From the NCBI RefSeq assembly GCF_000470775.1, contig NC_022438.1, forward strand, positions 372,001-436,000: 64,000 bases of DNA. Reading direction: 5' to 3'. This stretch comes from Leifsonia xyli subsp. cynodontis DSM 46306 (lineage in GTDB: Bacteria > Actinomycetota > Actinomycetes > Actinomycetales > Microbacteriaceae). The notes beneath the pieces are model-generated. The model was not told the origin of the DNA and did no database searches. It worked only from the letters and a program-made list of their open reading frames with translations. The position numbers and the translations under genes were made by a program. Shown piece by piece: positions 50,194-59,110 of this stretch. Numbering within the stretch: position 1 is the stretch's first letter; each line of letters opens with the position of its first letter.

Positions 50194-51405
50194 CTAGCGG
50201 GGACGGCCGACGCTCCCTCCGTCGAGCAGATCGTCGAGCCGGCGCTCAGCCCTCTCGGCTTTCCGCTGGGCGCCGGGCCGGGCCAGGAAGCGCGCGGCGG
50301 CGAGGGCGTCCCGCGCGTTCTGCAGCTCCGCCTCAGCGACGAGGACGCGCGCCCGATACTCGGCCGCGGCGCGCTCGGCTGCGGCCTGCTCGGGCGTGAT
50401 CGCGCGCGGCGAGATCCCGCTGTCGAACATCCCGACCGCGATCCAGGAAGCCGACAGCAGGATCACGCGCGAGACGAGGTTGAACCAGAACAGCAGACCG
50501 ACGAACACCGCGAAGGTCGCCAGCAGCGGATTCCTGGTCGCCGCGCCGAGCAGCAGACCGCCGAGGGCGCTCAGCCCGGCGAGCACCAGCGCCCCGAGCA
50601 GCACGCCGGAGAACAGGTTCCGCCAGGGGATCGCGACACGCGACATAACCCGGAACAGTGCGCCCAGCGTGACGATGTTCAACAGGACCGACACCAGCAG
50701 ACCCGACAGCCTCGCCACGGCGCTGGTCCAGAACGAGTCGGAGCTGAGCCCCACCAGCGCGAGCACGAAGGTGAGCGCCTGCGTGCTCGCGAACGTCAGA
50801 AGTGCGGAGAACACGAGCACCAGCCCGAAAGCGAGCGCGAGGAACAGATCGCGGATCTTCTGCAGCACGTAGTTCGTTGTGTCCCGGCTGAGCCCGAACA
50901 CGGCACGGACCGCCTGGCGTGTGTAGTAAAGCCAGCCGATGGCCGTCCAGAGCAATCCGACCGCGGCGACGACCCCCGCCCACCCGAACGCCGTCGCCTG
51001 CGACAGCTGCGACGAGTCGATCACCCCGGTGCTGGTGGAGGTCTGGAGCAGACCGGGGACCGCCCGGTTGATGAGCGAGACCAGCGCGTCGAAGAACTCC
51101 GGATTGCTGTTCAGCCCGATGCCCGCCACCGAGAAACCGAGCCAGATGGCCGCGAAGATCGCGAACAGCGACTGGAAACCCATCCCGGCGGCCCGCAGGT
51201 TGCCATCGGAGTGGGCGTAGTTGAGGTAGACGCGGGAGGGCCGCAGCGCCTGCACCCGCTTCGCCCAGCGCGAGACCCGCGCAACCGGCCGCTCAAGCCG
51301 TTCGCGCAGCGGCTCCGTCGGCGTGACTGTTCCCTCGGTGCGCTGCAGGGCGGGATCGGGCCGGACGGGGGCCGGCTTCGCCGGGCGACGGGAGTTCTGT
51401 GGCAC
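50194..51405 (-). CDS. YihY/BrkB-family membrane protein
   Basis: About 403 residues if GTG 51405 (VPQNSRRPAK) is the start; the frame is open to GTG 51501, so the start is uncertain and no clear ribosome site was seen. Six transmembrane helices lie between about residues 60 and 300, with YLNYAHSDGNLRAAGMGFQS before the first. The C-terminal tail is a long charged helix (EQAAAERAAAEYRARVLVAE), probably coiled coil. The family was once annotated as ribonuclease BN; its function is unknown. Confidence 0.85.
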   Translation of the reverse strand: MPQNSRRPAKPAPVRPDPALQRTEGTVTPTEPLRERLERPVARVSRWAKRVQALRPSRVYLNYAHSDGNLRAAGMGFQSLFAIFAAIWLGFSVAGIGLNSNPEFFDALVSLINRAVPGLLQTSTSTGVIDSSQLSQATAFGWAGVVAAVGLLWTAIGWLYYTRQAVRAVFGLSRDTTNYVLQKIRDLFLALAFGLVLVFSALLTFASTQALTFVLALVGLSSDSFWTSAVARLSGLLVSVLLNIVTLGALFRVMSRVAIPWRNLFSGVLLGALVLAGLSALGGLLLGAATRNPLLATFAVFVGLLFWFNLVSRVILLSASWIAVGMFDSGISPRAITPEQAAAERAAAEYRARVLVAEAELQNARDALAAARFLARPGAQRKAERAERRLDDLLDGGSVGRPR

Positions 51406-51671
51406 GCAGCAAGGATAGCGAGGTGCGTGGGCGGCAGCGCCGGGCAGGGGATGTCCTCCTCCGCGTTTGGCGAGAAGGCCGCCCGAGGGAATCGAGGTCA
51501 CCGTGAACCCCTGCGATCGAATCGCGTCGGCGACGATCCGCTGACCCGCTTCGTGGTCGCTGGAGAGGAAGAGCTCGTGTGCGGTCGCCGTGGTCTTTGC
51601 TGGGGTCCGGGTCCGGGGTTCGTGTCAGATTTTAGGACTCGCAGATACGTCGCAAGATGCCAAGCGTCTTA

Positions 51672-52570
51672 GAGATGGTTTCAGTAGTCGTTTTTGGTGA
51701 GTTTGCGGGCGCTGGTGATCGCGATTGCTAGAGCGACGAGCGCCGTGATCGTTGAGGCGGTGCGGTCGTAGCGAGTGGCGAGTTTCCGGAAGGCGAGGAT
51801 CCAGGCCATGGTGCGTTCGACTACCCAACAGTGTTTACCCAGTCACTGTTTGGAGTCGACTCCGATTCGTGCGATGCGTGCCTTGATCCCACGACAACGC
51901 AGGTAACAGCGGACGCGGCGGTTGTCGTAAGCCTTATCGGCGTGGAAGATAACCGGGCGGCGTCTGGGCCGACCGCGGCCGACGCCCTTGATCGCGGTGA
52001 TGTTGTCTAACACAGGTTCCACGAGCATGGAGTCGTGTCGGTTGGCGCCGGAGATCTCCACATGCAGCGGGAGTCCGTTGCGGTCGGTCAGGACATGGTA
52101 CTTGGTGCCCCGTTTCCCACGATCCGTGGGGTTAGGTCCAGTGAGATCGCCCCCCTTTTCGCCCGGACACTTACGGAGTCCAGGCAGGTTCTTGACCAGT
52201 CGATCATGCCAGCCTGGCCGAGTTCGTCGAGCATGATCTTCCGCAGTGCATCCCACGCGCCCGCTTCGGACCATTCACGCAGACGCCGCCAACAAGTGAC
52301 CCCGGACCCATACCCCAACTCGGGCGGGAGCTTCTCCACGGGATCCCCGTCAGCAGCACGAACACGATCCCAGCGAACACCTTCCGGTCAGGAACCCGAG
52401 GCTGCCCAGCCCGCCCATTGACCACAGGCGGCCGAGGCGGAATCAACGGCTCCAGCCGCTCCCACAACATATCCGTAATGAACCGATCCTCAGCAAGCGT
52501 CGACACTCGACCAGCATCCCCGCTAACCAGCCACAACAACCACCGCCACGCCGACTACTGAAACCACCTC
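51672..52570 (-). mobile_element. IS5-family (IS427-like) insertion sequence, decayed
   Basis: Terminal inverted repeats GAGATGGTTTCAGTAGTCG (51672-51690) and CGACTACTGAAACCACCTC (52552-52570) match at 18 of 19 positions. A TA lies directly outside each end, a possible target duplication. The 899-bp length is normal for the group. The transposase gene inside is broken. The element sits between the sdh terminator and the YihY gene and harms neither reading frame. Confidence 0.85.
51681..52506 (-). pseudogene. IS5-family transposase, two frameshifts and a nonsense codon
   Basis: Probable GTG start at 52506 (STLAEDRFITDMLWERLEPL). A one-base loss near 52340 moves the frame (LPPELGYGSGVTCWRRLRE), and a second near 52155 moves it again (EKGGDLTGPNPTDRGKRGTK). 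TGA at 51847-51849 then interrupts DSKQ-LGKHCWVVERTMAWIL. The DDE residues can be traced across the pieces (CLDSVSV, FHADKAYDN, VVERTM). It ends ARKLTKNDY at 51681. The second shift lies in an AAAAGGGGGG run; some IS5 subgroups use a programmed shift there, but the other lesions show real decay. Confidence 0.8.
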
Positions 52571-52593
52571 TAAGTGCCTGTCGGCGAAAAGCA

Positions 52594-52628
52594 GACGCCT
52601 CCCCGGCTGACTCAGCCGGGGAGGCGTC
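52594..52628 (-). terminator. Terminator of the sdh operon
   Basis: A perfect 15-base stem (GACGCCTCCCCGGCT with AGCCGGGGAGGCGTC) around a 5-base loop. On the minus strand it is followed by TGCTTTTCG. It lies 17 bases after the sdhB stop. Confidence 0.85.
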
Positions 52629-52645
52629 GGAAAGCTCCTGGGGCG

Positions 52646-53410
52646 CTACGGCTTCCCGCGCATGATGGCCTGCTTGACCTCGGCGATGGCCTGCGTGACC
52701 TGGATGCCCCGGGGGCAGGCGTCGGTGCAGTTGAAGGTCGTGCGGCAGCGCCACACTCCCTCTTTGTCGTTGAGGATGTCGAGGCGCACCTGCGCGTTGT
52801 CGTCCCGCGAATCGAAGATGAAGCGGTGCGCGTTGACGATGGCCGCCGGGCCGAAGTACTGGCCGTCGGTCCAGAACACGGGGCAGGACGACGTACACGC
52901 GGCGCAGAGGATGCACTTCGTGGTGTCGTCGAAGCGGGCGCGGTCGGCGACCGACTGGATGCGCTCTTTGTCTTTCTCCGGCTTGGAGTTCGCGACCAGG
53001 AACGGCTGCACTTCGCGGTAGCTGGCGAAGAACGGCTCCATGTCGACGATGAGGTCCTTCTCCAGCGGCAGGCCCTTGATGGCTTCGACATAGATGGGCT
53101 TGGAGACGTCCAGGTCTTTGATGAGCGTCTTGCAGGCCAGCCGGTTGCGGCCGTTGATGCGCATCGCGTCCGAGCCGCAGATGCCGTGGGCGCACGAATG
53201 GCGGAAGGTGAGGGAGCCGTCCTGCTCCCACTTGATCTTGTGCAGGGCGTCCAGGATGCGGTCGGTCGGGTACATCTCGACGTCGAAGTCCTGCCAGCGC
53301 GGCTCGGTGTCCGCGTCCGGGTCGAACCGGCGGATGATCAGCGTCACGGTGAACGACGGCACGAGGGCCTCGGGAGCCGGGGGAGTTTCGAGCACGGCGG
53401 CGGTGGACAT
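52646..53410 (-). CDS. sdhB: Succinate dehydrogenase iron-sulfur subunit
   Basis: 254 residues from ATG 53410, overlapping the sdhA stop (ATGA). It carries electrons from FAD to quinone in complex II. Cysteines for the 2Fe-2S centre (CAHGICGSDA and RLACKTL) and for the 4Fe-4S and 3Fe-4S centres (CILCAACTSSCP and CTDACPRG) are complete. Last gene of sdhCDAB, followed by a terminator. Confidence 0.96.
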   Translation of the reverse strand: MSTAAVLETPPAPEALVPSFTVTLIIRRFDPDADTEPRWQDFDVEMYPTDRILDALHKIKWEQDGSLTFRHSCAHGICGSDAMRINGRNRLACKTLIKDLDVSKPIYVEAIKGLPLEKDLIVDMEPFFASYREVQPFLVANSKPEKDKERIQSVADRARFDDTTKCILCAACTSSCPVFWTDGQYFGPAAIVNAHRFIFDSRDDNAQVRLDILNDKEGVWRCRTTFNCTDACPRGIQVTQAIAEVKQAIMRGKP

Positions 53411-55212
53411 CAGTACTTCCTCTCCATCGGCTGATAGTGCGTCACGACGACCGGCTTCCAGTCGAGCGTGATGTGGTCTGCCGCGTCCGCCGAGTGGGGG
53501 TCGCCGGTGAGGTAGGCCATCGTGTGCTTCATGTAGTTCTCGTCGTCGCGCTTCGGGAAGTCGTCGCGCATGTGGCCGCCGCGGGACTCCTTGCGGTTGC
53601 GCGCGGAGTAGACGACGACCTCGGCGAGGTCGAGCAGGAAGCCGAGCTCCACGGCCTCCAGCAGATCGGTGTTGTAGCGCTTGCCCTTGTCCTGAACGAC
53701 CACGTTCTTGTAGCGCTCGCGGAGCGTGTGGATGGTGCCGGTGACCTTCTCCAGAGACTCGTCGGTGCGCAACACCTGGGCATTCCGGTCCATCTCGTCC
53801 TGCAGCTCCTTGCGGATCGCGGCGATGCGCTCGGCGCCGGTGGAGTTGCGCAGGCCCTCGATGAGCTCGCGGACGTTCTTCGCCGGGTCCTCCGGCAGCG
53901 GCACGGCCGTGGCCGTCTTGACGTACTCGACCGCGTTGTTTCCGGCGCGCTTGCCGAACACATTGATGTCGAGCAGCGAGTTGGTGCCGAGCCGGTTGGA
54001 GCCGTGAACCGAGACGCACGCGCACTCGCCCGCGGCGTACAGGCCGGGCACGACGGTCGTGTTGTCGCGCAGCACCTTGGCGCTGACATTGGTCGGGATG
54101 CCGCCCATCGCGTAGTGCGCGGTCGGCATCACCGGCACCGGCTCGACCACGGGGTCGACGCCGAGGTACGTGCGGGCGAACTCGGTGATGTCCGGGAGCT
54201 TCGTCTCCAGCACCTCGGCGCCCAGGTGCGTGCAGTCGAGCAGCACGTAGTCCTTGTGGGGCCCCGCGCCGCGGCCCTCGGCGACTTCCTGCACCATGCA
54301 GCGGGCGACGATGTCGCGCGGTGCGAGGTCCTTGATGGTCGGGGCGTAGCGCTCCATGAACCGCTCGCCGGAGGCGTTGCGGAGGATAGCGCCCTCGCCG
54401 CGGGCGCCCTCGGTGAGCAGGATGCCGAGGCCGGCCAGGCCGGTCGGGTGGAACTGGAAGAACTCCATGTCCTCCAGCGGCAGACCTTTGCGCCAGATGA
54501 TCCCGACGCCGTCGCCGGTGAGGGTGTGGGCGTTGGAGGTGGTCTTGAAGATCTTGCCGAAGCCGCCGGTGGCGAAGACGATCGCCTTCGAGTGGAAGAC
54601 GTGCAGCTCGCCGGTCGCCAGCTCGTAGGCGACGACGCCCGCGGGCTGGTCGACCCCATCGACGTCGTTCATGATCACGTCGAGCACGTAGAACTCGTTG
54701 AAGAAGGTGATGCCGAGCTTGACGCAGTTCTGGAACAGCGTCTGCAGGATCATGTGGCCCGTGCGGTCGGCCGCGTAGCACGCCCGGCGGACCGGCGCCT
54801 TGCCGTGGTCGCGGGTGTGCCCGCCGAAGCGGCGCTGGTCGATCGTGCCCTCGGGCGTCCGGTTGAACGGCAGGCCCATGTTCTCGAGGTCGATGACGGC
54901 GTCGATGGCCTCCTTCGCGAGGATCTCGGCCGCGTCCTGGTCGACGAGGTAGTCGCCGCCCTTGACCGTGTCGAAGGTGTGCCACTCCCAGCTGTCCTCC
55001 TCCACGTTGGCGAGCGCTGCGGCCATGCCGCCCTGCGCCGCGCCGGTGTGGGAGCGGGTGGGGTAGAGCTTGGAGATGACCGCGACTTTGGCGTGCGGTC
55101 CGGCCTCGATGGCCGCGCGCATCCCGGCGCCGCCGGCGCCGACGATGACGATGTCGAACTCGTGGTAGTGGACGCCGTCGATGACGATGGATTCGGTCGT
55201 TTCAGTTGTCAC
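53410..55212 (-). CDS. sdhA: Succinate dehydrogenase flavoprotein subunit
   Basis: 600 residues from GTG 55212. It oxidises succinate to fumarate on the cytoplasmic face. The FAD motif is [18 protein letters not shown], the flavin-linking His is in [11 protein letters not shown], and the active-site Arg/His context is [19 protein letters not shown] and [12 protein letters not shown]. Normal length; overlaps sdhB. Confidence 0.97.
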   Translation of the reverse strand: MTTETTESIVIDGVHYHEFDIVIVGAGGAGMRAAIEAGPHAKVAVISKLYPTRSHTGAAQGGMAAALANVEEDSWEWHTFDTVKGGDYLVDQDAAEILAKEAIDAVIDLENMGLPFNRTPEGTIDQRRFGGHTRDHGKAPVRRACYAADRTGHMILQTLFQNCVKLGITFFNEFYVLDVIMNDVDGVDQPAGVVAYELATGELHVFHSKAIVFATGGFGKIFKTTSNAHTLTGDGVGIIWRKGLPLEDMEFFQFHPTGLAGLGILLTEGARGEGAILRNASGERFMERYAPTIKDLAPRDIVARCMVQEVAEGRGAGPHKDYVLLDCTHLGAEVLETKLPDITEFARTYLGVDPVVEPVPVMPTAHYAMGGIPTNVSAKVLRDNTTVVPGLYAAGECACVSVHGSNRLGTNSLLDINVFGKRAGNNAVEYVKTATAVPLPEDPAKNVRELIEGLRNSTGAERIAAIRKELQDEMDRNAQVLRTDESLEKVTGTIHTLRERYKNVVVQDKGKRYNTDLLEAVELGFLLDLAEVVVYSARNRKESRGGHMRDDFPKRDDENYMKHTMAYLTGDPHSADAADHITLDWKPVVVTHYQPMERKY

Positions 55213-55234
55213 AGCTCTTTGTTTTCCGTCAGTC

Positions 55235-55678
55235 TCACTTGGCCGGGCAGAACGAGGACAGCTGGTCGGCTGCGGCGCCGGCCGGGCACGGGTCGAACGT
55301 GAAGATCACGAGGGTGCCCAGCACGATCAGTACGACGACCGCGGCGGCGATGGCCCACTTGAGGATGCGGTTGAGCGTCGCATTGACGGTGTAGTCGTTG
55401 ACCAGGGTCCGCATCCCGTTGCCGCCGTGGATGAGGGCCAGCCACAGCATCAGCAGGTCCCAGACCTGCCAGAATGGGGCGGCGTACTTGCCCGCGACGA
55501 AGGCGAAGTCGATCTGCTTCACGCCGTCGTCGAGGACGAGGTTGATCAGCAGGTGGCCGAAGATGAGGACGACCAGCAGCACGCCCGAGGCGCGCATGTA
55601 GATCCAGCCCCACTTCTCCCAGTTGTTCCTTCTCGTGCCGGTCCGGGCCGGCGTGCGCGGCGTTTCGATGGTCGTCAC
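55235..55678 (-). CDS. sdhD: Succinate dehydrogenase membrane anchor subunit D
   Basis: 147 residues from GTG 55678. Three transmembrane segments, beginning [23 protein letters not shown] and LIHGGNGMR contain the histidines expected near heme and quinone. It anchors SdhAB to the membrane with SdhC. One base separates it from the sdhC stop. Confidence 0.9.
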   Translation of the reverse strand: MTTIETPRTPARTGTRRNNWEKWGWIYMRASGVLLVVLIFGHLLINLVLDDGVKQIDFAFVAGKYAAPFWQVWDLLMLWLALIHGGNGMRTLVNDYTVNATLNRILKWAIAAAVVVLIVLGTLVIFTFDPCPAGAAADQLSSFCPAK

Positions 55679-55679
55679 G

Positions 55680-56096
55680 TCAGTTCGCCTCCGAGAGGAT
55701 GTGGATCAGCTGCACCGGGACGAACCCGGCCATCAGGACCGCCCAGAGCGCGATGACGATCCAGAACATGACCTTCTGGTACTTGACGCCTTTGCTCCAG
55801 AAGTCGATCAGGATGATGCGCAGGCCGTTGAAGGCGTGGAACACGATGGCAGCGACCAGGGCGATCTCGCCGAGTCCTATGATCGGGTTCTTGTACGTGC
55901 CGATGACCGCGTTGTACGCCTCCGGGCTGACCCGGATGAGCGAGGTGTCCAGGATGTGGACGAGAAGGAAGAAGAAGATGGCCACACCGGTGATGCGGTG
56001 GAGGACCCACGACCACATTCCTTCGCGGCCATGGTACAGGGTTCCCCCGGGCCGGTTCTTTGTCGGTTGCAGGGTCCCTGCCGCTTGCTCTGGCAC
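55680..56096 (-). CDS. sdhC: Succinate dehydrogenase cytochrome b556 subunit
   Basis: 138 residues from GTG 56096 with the ribosome site GGAGGG seven bases upstream. The conserved start of helix I is MWSWVLHRITGVAIFFF, with HILDTSL, and the heme-ligand region is VFHAFNGLRIILID. First gene of the operon. Confidence 0.92.
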   Translation of the reverse strand: MPEQAAGTLQPTKNRPGGTLYHGREGMWSWVLHRITGVAIFFFLLVHILDTSLIRVSPEAYNAVIGTYKNPIIGLGEIALVAAIVFHAFNGLRIILIDFWSKGVKYQKVMFWIVIALWAVLMAGFVPVQLIHILSEAN

Positions 56097-56263
56097 GAAC
56101 AACCCTCCCTGGGTGCATGTCGCTGACGGAAGGCGCGGATAGCGCACCCTCATTCTATGCGGCACGGGCCTCCCACGCCTCTTAGGGTGTCCTCAGCTCT
56201 CTCGACCTCGAGATAAGTGCGCGACCGGTTGACGGGAAGTGGCTGCGGCGTACCGTCCGGGCT

Positions 56264-56488
56264 ATGACACAGGACGAACCCGTCATGGACGGGAGCACGG
56301 AGGCCGCCGACAGTGCGAAAATGGCCGGCATCGTGGAGCAGGTGCGCGCCGATATGCAACTGCTGCCGCTGGAAGGCAGCGAGAAGCTGCTGCGCGAGCG
56401 CTTCGACCAGGCCGGTCTCGCGGTGGACGATGCGGAGATCAGCCGGATCGCGCGCGATGTGCAAAGCGGCCCGTCGGTGGTGGACTGA
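56264..56488 (+). CDS. Small acidic hypothetical protein
   Basis: 74 residues from ATG 56264. Highly charged and probably all-helical (MAGIVEQVRADMQLL, GSEKLLRERFDQAGLAV), with no membrane segment. I do not recognise a family. It stands alone between the divergent sdh operon and the convergent manC gene; a dispersed repeat follows its stop. Confidence 0.5.
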   Translation: MTQDEPVMDGSTEAADSAKMAGIVEQVRADMQLLPLEGSEKLLRERFDQAGLAVDDAEISRIARDVQSGPSVVD

Positions 56489-56531
56489 GCCTCATTCCCT
56501 GCGCTGCGGGGTGCTGCGCCTGCGGGGTGGT

Positions 56532-56617
56532 AAAGGGAGGAGTCTTCGGCCGATCCGGTGCAGATTTCCTCCTTTCCCATGCTCTCCTTCTGAGCTGCGC
56601 CGAGATCTCCTCCCTTT
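56532..56617. repeat. Dispersed GGGAGGAG/CTCCTCCC intergenic repeat
   Basis: AAAGGGAGGAG at 56532-56542 is exactly complementary to CTCCTCCCTTT at 56607-56617. Between them is TTCCTCCTTTCC. Block order matches the copy at 29758-29848. It again lies between converging genes. Confidence 0.65.
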
Positions 56618-56682
56618 TCGGCGCGGGGACGCCCGCGGGGAGTGTGCCCGCTGTGGTGCGCCGCCCGCTGCGGCGGCGTCGG

Positions 56683-57801
56683 CTACAGCACGTCGGTCGA
56701 GCCGGTCAGCTTGAGCGCGTCCACGACCGCCTTCACCCGCTGCGCGTTCTCGCTCGTCGTCACGAGGAGGGCGTCGGGGGTGTCCACGACGACGATGTCT
56801 TTCACACCGATGAGACTGATGACGCGCTTCGACCGGCTGACGACGATGCCGCTGGACGCATCGGAGAGCACCCGGGCGTCTTCCCCGAGGATGGCGAGAT
56901 CCGATTTGCGCCCGCCCGAGTTCAGCTTCGCCAGCGAGGCGAAGTCGCCCACATCGTCCCAGTCGAAGGAGCCCGGGATGACCGCGAGGCGGCCGCCGGC
57001 GGCGGCGGGCTCTGCCACCGAGTAGTCGATGGCGATCTTCTCGAGCGCCGGCCAGATCCGGTCGACGGCGGGCCCGCGGGTGGCCGGGTCGTCCCAGGCC
57101 GCGGCGAGTTCCTGGAGTCCGGCGAGGAGCTGCGGGCGGGAGCGGCCGATCTCCTCCAGCAGGCGGCTGGCGCGGGCGATGAACATCCCCGCGTTCCACA
57201 GGTGCCGGCCGCCGGCGAGGTAGCGTTCGGCGGTGGCGTGGTCGGGTTTCTCGACGAAGGAGTCGGCCGTCAGCGCGCTCGGGGCGCCGGCGACGGCGAG
57301 GGCGGCGCCGGTCTGGATGTAGCCGAAGCCGACGGCCGCCTCGGTCGGCTTGATGCCGATCGTGGCGATGTAGCCGGCATCGGCGGCGGCGGCGGCTTCG
57401 CGCACGGCGGCGGCGAAGAGCGGTTCGTTCTGGATGACGTGATCGGCCGCGAACGAGCCGACGATGACACCGGGCTCCCGCCGTTCCAGGATCGCAGCGG
57501 CCAGCCCGATCGCGGCCGTCGAGTCCCGCGGCTCCGACTCCAGGACGATGTTCGGATCGGTGAGCGCGGGCAGTTGCGCCTCCACCGCGGCCCGGTGCGC
57601 CCGCCCGGTGACGACCATGATCCGCTGCTCGCCCGCGAGCGGGGCCAGTCTGTCCCAGGTGTCCCGCAGCAGGGTCTGACCCGATCCGGTCAGGTCGTGC
57701 AGGAACTTCGGAGCGTCGGCCCGGGAGAGCGGCCACAGACGGGAACCGATGCCGCCCGCGGGGATGACGCCGTAGAAGCGGTCGAGGGGGGATGTCGTCA
57801 T
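56683..57801 (-). CDS. manC: Mannose-1-phosphate guanylyltransferase
   Basis: 372 residues from ATG 57801. It forms GDP-mannose for cell-surface glycans and phosphatidylinositol mannosides. The nucleotidyltransferase signature GVIPAGGIGSRLWPLSRADAPK is at residues 11-32; SFAADHVIQ, FVEKPD, WNAGMFIA and FDWDDVGDF are the other family motifs. The isomerase domain of bifunctional enzymes is absent, as usual in Actinobacteria. It is divergent from a mannosyltransferase-like gene. Confidence 0.9.
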   Translation of the reverse strand: MTTSPLDRFYGVIPAGGIGSRLWPLSRADAPKFLHDLTGSGQTLLRDTWDRLAPLAGEQRIMVVTGRAHRAAVEAQLPALTDPNIVLESEPRDSTAAIGLAAAILERREPGVIVGSFAADHVIQNEPLFAAAVREAAAAADAGYIATIGIKPTEAAVGFGYIQTGAALAVAGAPSALTADSFVEKPDHATAERYLAGGRHLWNAGMFIARASRLLEEIGRSRPQLLAGLQELAAAWDDPATRGPAVDRIWPALEKIAIDYSVAEPAAAGGRLAVIPGSFDWDDVGDFASLAKLNSGGRKSDLAILGEDARVLSDASSGIVVSRSKRVISLIGVKDIVVVDTPDALLVTTSENAQRVKAVVDALKLTGSTDVL

Positions 57802-57875
57802 GGCGAAAGAATACCGAGCGGCCCTGGACACCTGCCGTTCACGGACGAGACACCCGCGCGGCGCACACTGGCGGT

Positions 57876-59045
57876 ATGCGCGTCGCCATCGTCAGCGAGA
57901 GCTTCCTCCCCACGGTGAACGGGGTCACGACGAGCGTCCTGCGGGTGCTCGAACAGCTGGCCGCGCTCGGGCACGAGGCGATCGTGATCTGTCCGGACGC
58001 GGGCGCGCCGGCGGAATACGCTGGCTTCCGCATCCACCAGGTGCCGTCGATCGCTTACCGGCAGTTTCCGGTGGGGCTGCCGAGCCCGCAGGTGCAGCGC
58101 ATCCTGGCCCGGTTCGCGCCCGATGTGCTGCACGCGGCATCGCCGTTCTTCCTGGGCGCTCAGGCGATCGCGGCGGCCAACCGGCTGGGGGTGCCGTCGG
58201 TCGCGGTCTATCAGACGGATGTCGCCGGTTTCGCGCGGCGGAACGGCTTCGGGATGACGTCGGCCATCGCCGGGAAGTACGTCGCCTGGGTCCACGAGGG
58301 CGCCGATGTGACCCTCGCGCCCTCCGCCGCCTCCGAGTACGACCTGAGGACGGCGGGAGTGAAGCCGCTGGGGCGCTGGGGCCGCGGGGTGGACCTGGAG
58401 CGTTACCACCCGAACAATCGCACCGCCCGCGCGGCCGTCGAACTGCGCGAGCGGCTGTCTCCGCACGGGGAGACGGTCGTGGGCTACGTCGGACGGGTCG
58501 CCCCGGAGAAGCAGGTGGAGCGCCTGGCCTCGCTGCGCGGCTTGCCGGGTGTGTCGGTGGCGATCGTGGGCGATGGGCCGTCGCTCCCGGCCGTCTCCGA
58601 GGCGCTGAGCGGGATGGAGGTCGCCTGGCTCGGGCGGCTCAGCGGCGCCGACCTCGCGGCAGCGTACGCAGCGTTCGATGTCTTCGTCCACACCGGTTCC
58701 GAGGAGACGTTCGGCCAGACCGTGCAGGAGGCGCACGCTTCCGGGCTCCCCGTCGTCGCGCCGCGGGCGGGCGGGCCGATCGACCTCGTCGATCACGGTG
58801 TGGACGGGCTGCTGTTCCCGCAGGCCGATGACAGAGCGCTGCGCGCGGCCGTCTCCATGCTGGTCCGGGACGCGCCGCTCCGGCTCCGGATGGGGGAGGC
58901 GGGACGGCGGGCTGTGCTCGGGCGCGGCTGGGACGTGCTCGTCGCCGAACTGATCCGGTACTACGAGCACGTCATCGTGAACGCATGCACAGCGACCGCG
59001 CAGGAAAGCGGGCAGCGCACCCGCAGACAGCGCGCTTACAGTTAA
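57876..59045 (+). CDS. GT4-family glycosyltransferase (mannosyltransferase-like)
   Basis: 389 residues from ATG 57876. GT-B fold: N-terminal MRVAIVSESFLPTVNGVTTS, and the C-terminal donor site VGYVGRVAPEKQVERL and VHTGSEETFGQTVQEAHASG with the E-x7-E pattern. It closely recalls the actinobacterial MgtA/PimB-like alpha-mannosyltransferases that use GDP-mannose. Placement 74 bases from manC, divergently transcribed, supports a mannose-based role. The acceptor lipid or glycan is not determined. Confidence 0.85.
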   Translation: MRVAIVSESFLPTVNGVTTSVLRVLEQLAALGHEAIVICPDAGAPAEYAGFRIHQVPSIAYRQFPVGLPSPQVQRILARFAPDVLHAASPFFLGAQAIAAANRLGVPSVAVYQTDVAGFARRNGFGMTSAIAGKYVAWVHEGADVTLAPSAASEYDLRTAGVKPLGRWGRGVDLERYHPNNRTARAAVELRERLSPHGETVVGYVGRVAPEKQVERLASLRGLPGVSVAIVGDGPSLPAVSEALSGMEVAWLGRLSGADLAAAYAAFDVFVHTGSEETFGQTVQEAHASGLPVVAPRAGGPIDLVDHGVDGLLFPQADDRALRAAVSMLVRDAPLRLRMGEAGRRAVLGRGWDVLVAELIRYYEHVIVNACTATAQESGQRTRRQRAYS

Positions 59046-59110
59046 GTGGCCCAACGCCCCCCGGGCGACCAGCGGCATCCGACTGTCTGCACCCGCACCT
59101 GGAGCGAACG

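Noticed and set aside
51847..52160. Reading the IS5 transposase as a functional two-frame gene using programmed frameshifting
   Set aside because: A second, unrelated frameshift near 52340 and a TGA near 51848 remain, so no single programmed event restores it.
52646..54985. A 779-residue SdhB with a long N-terminal extension
   Set aside because: The extension is an out-of-frame shadow of sdhA. ATG 53410 overlapping the sdhA stop is the usual arrangement.
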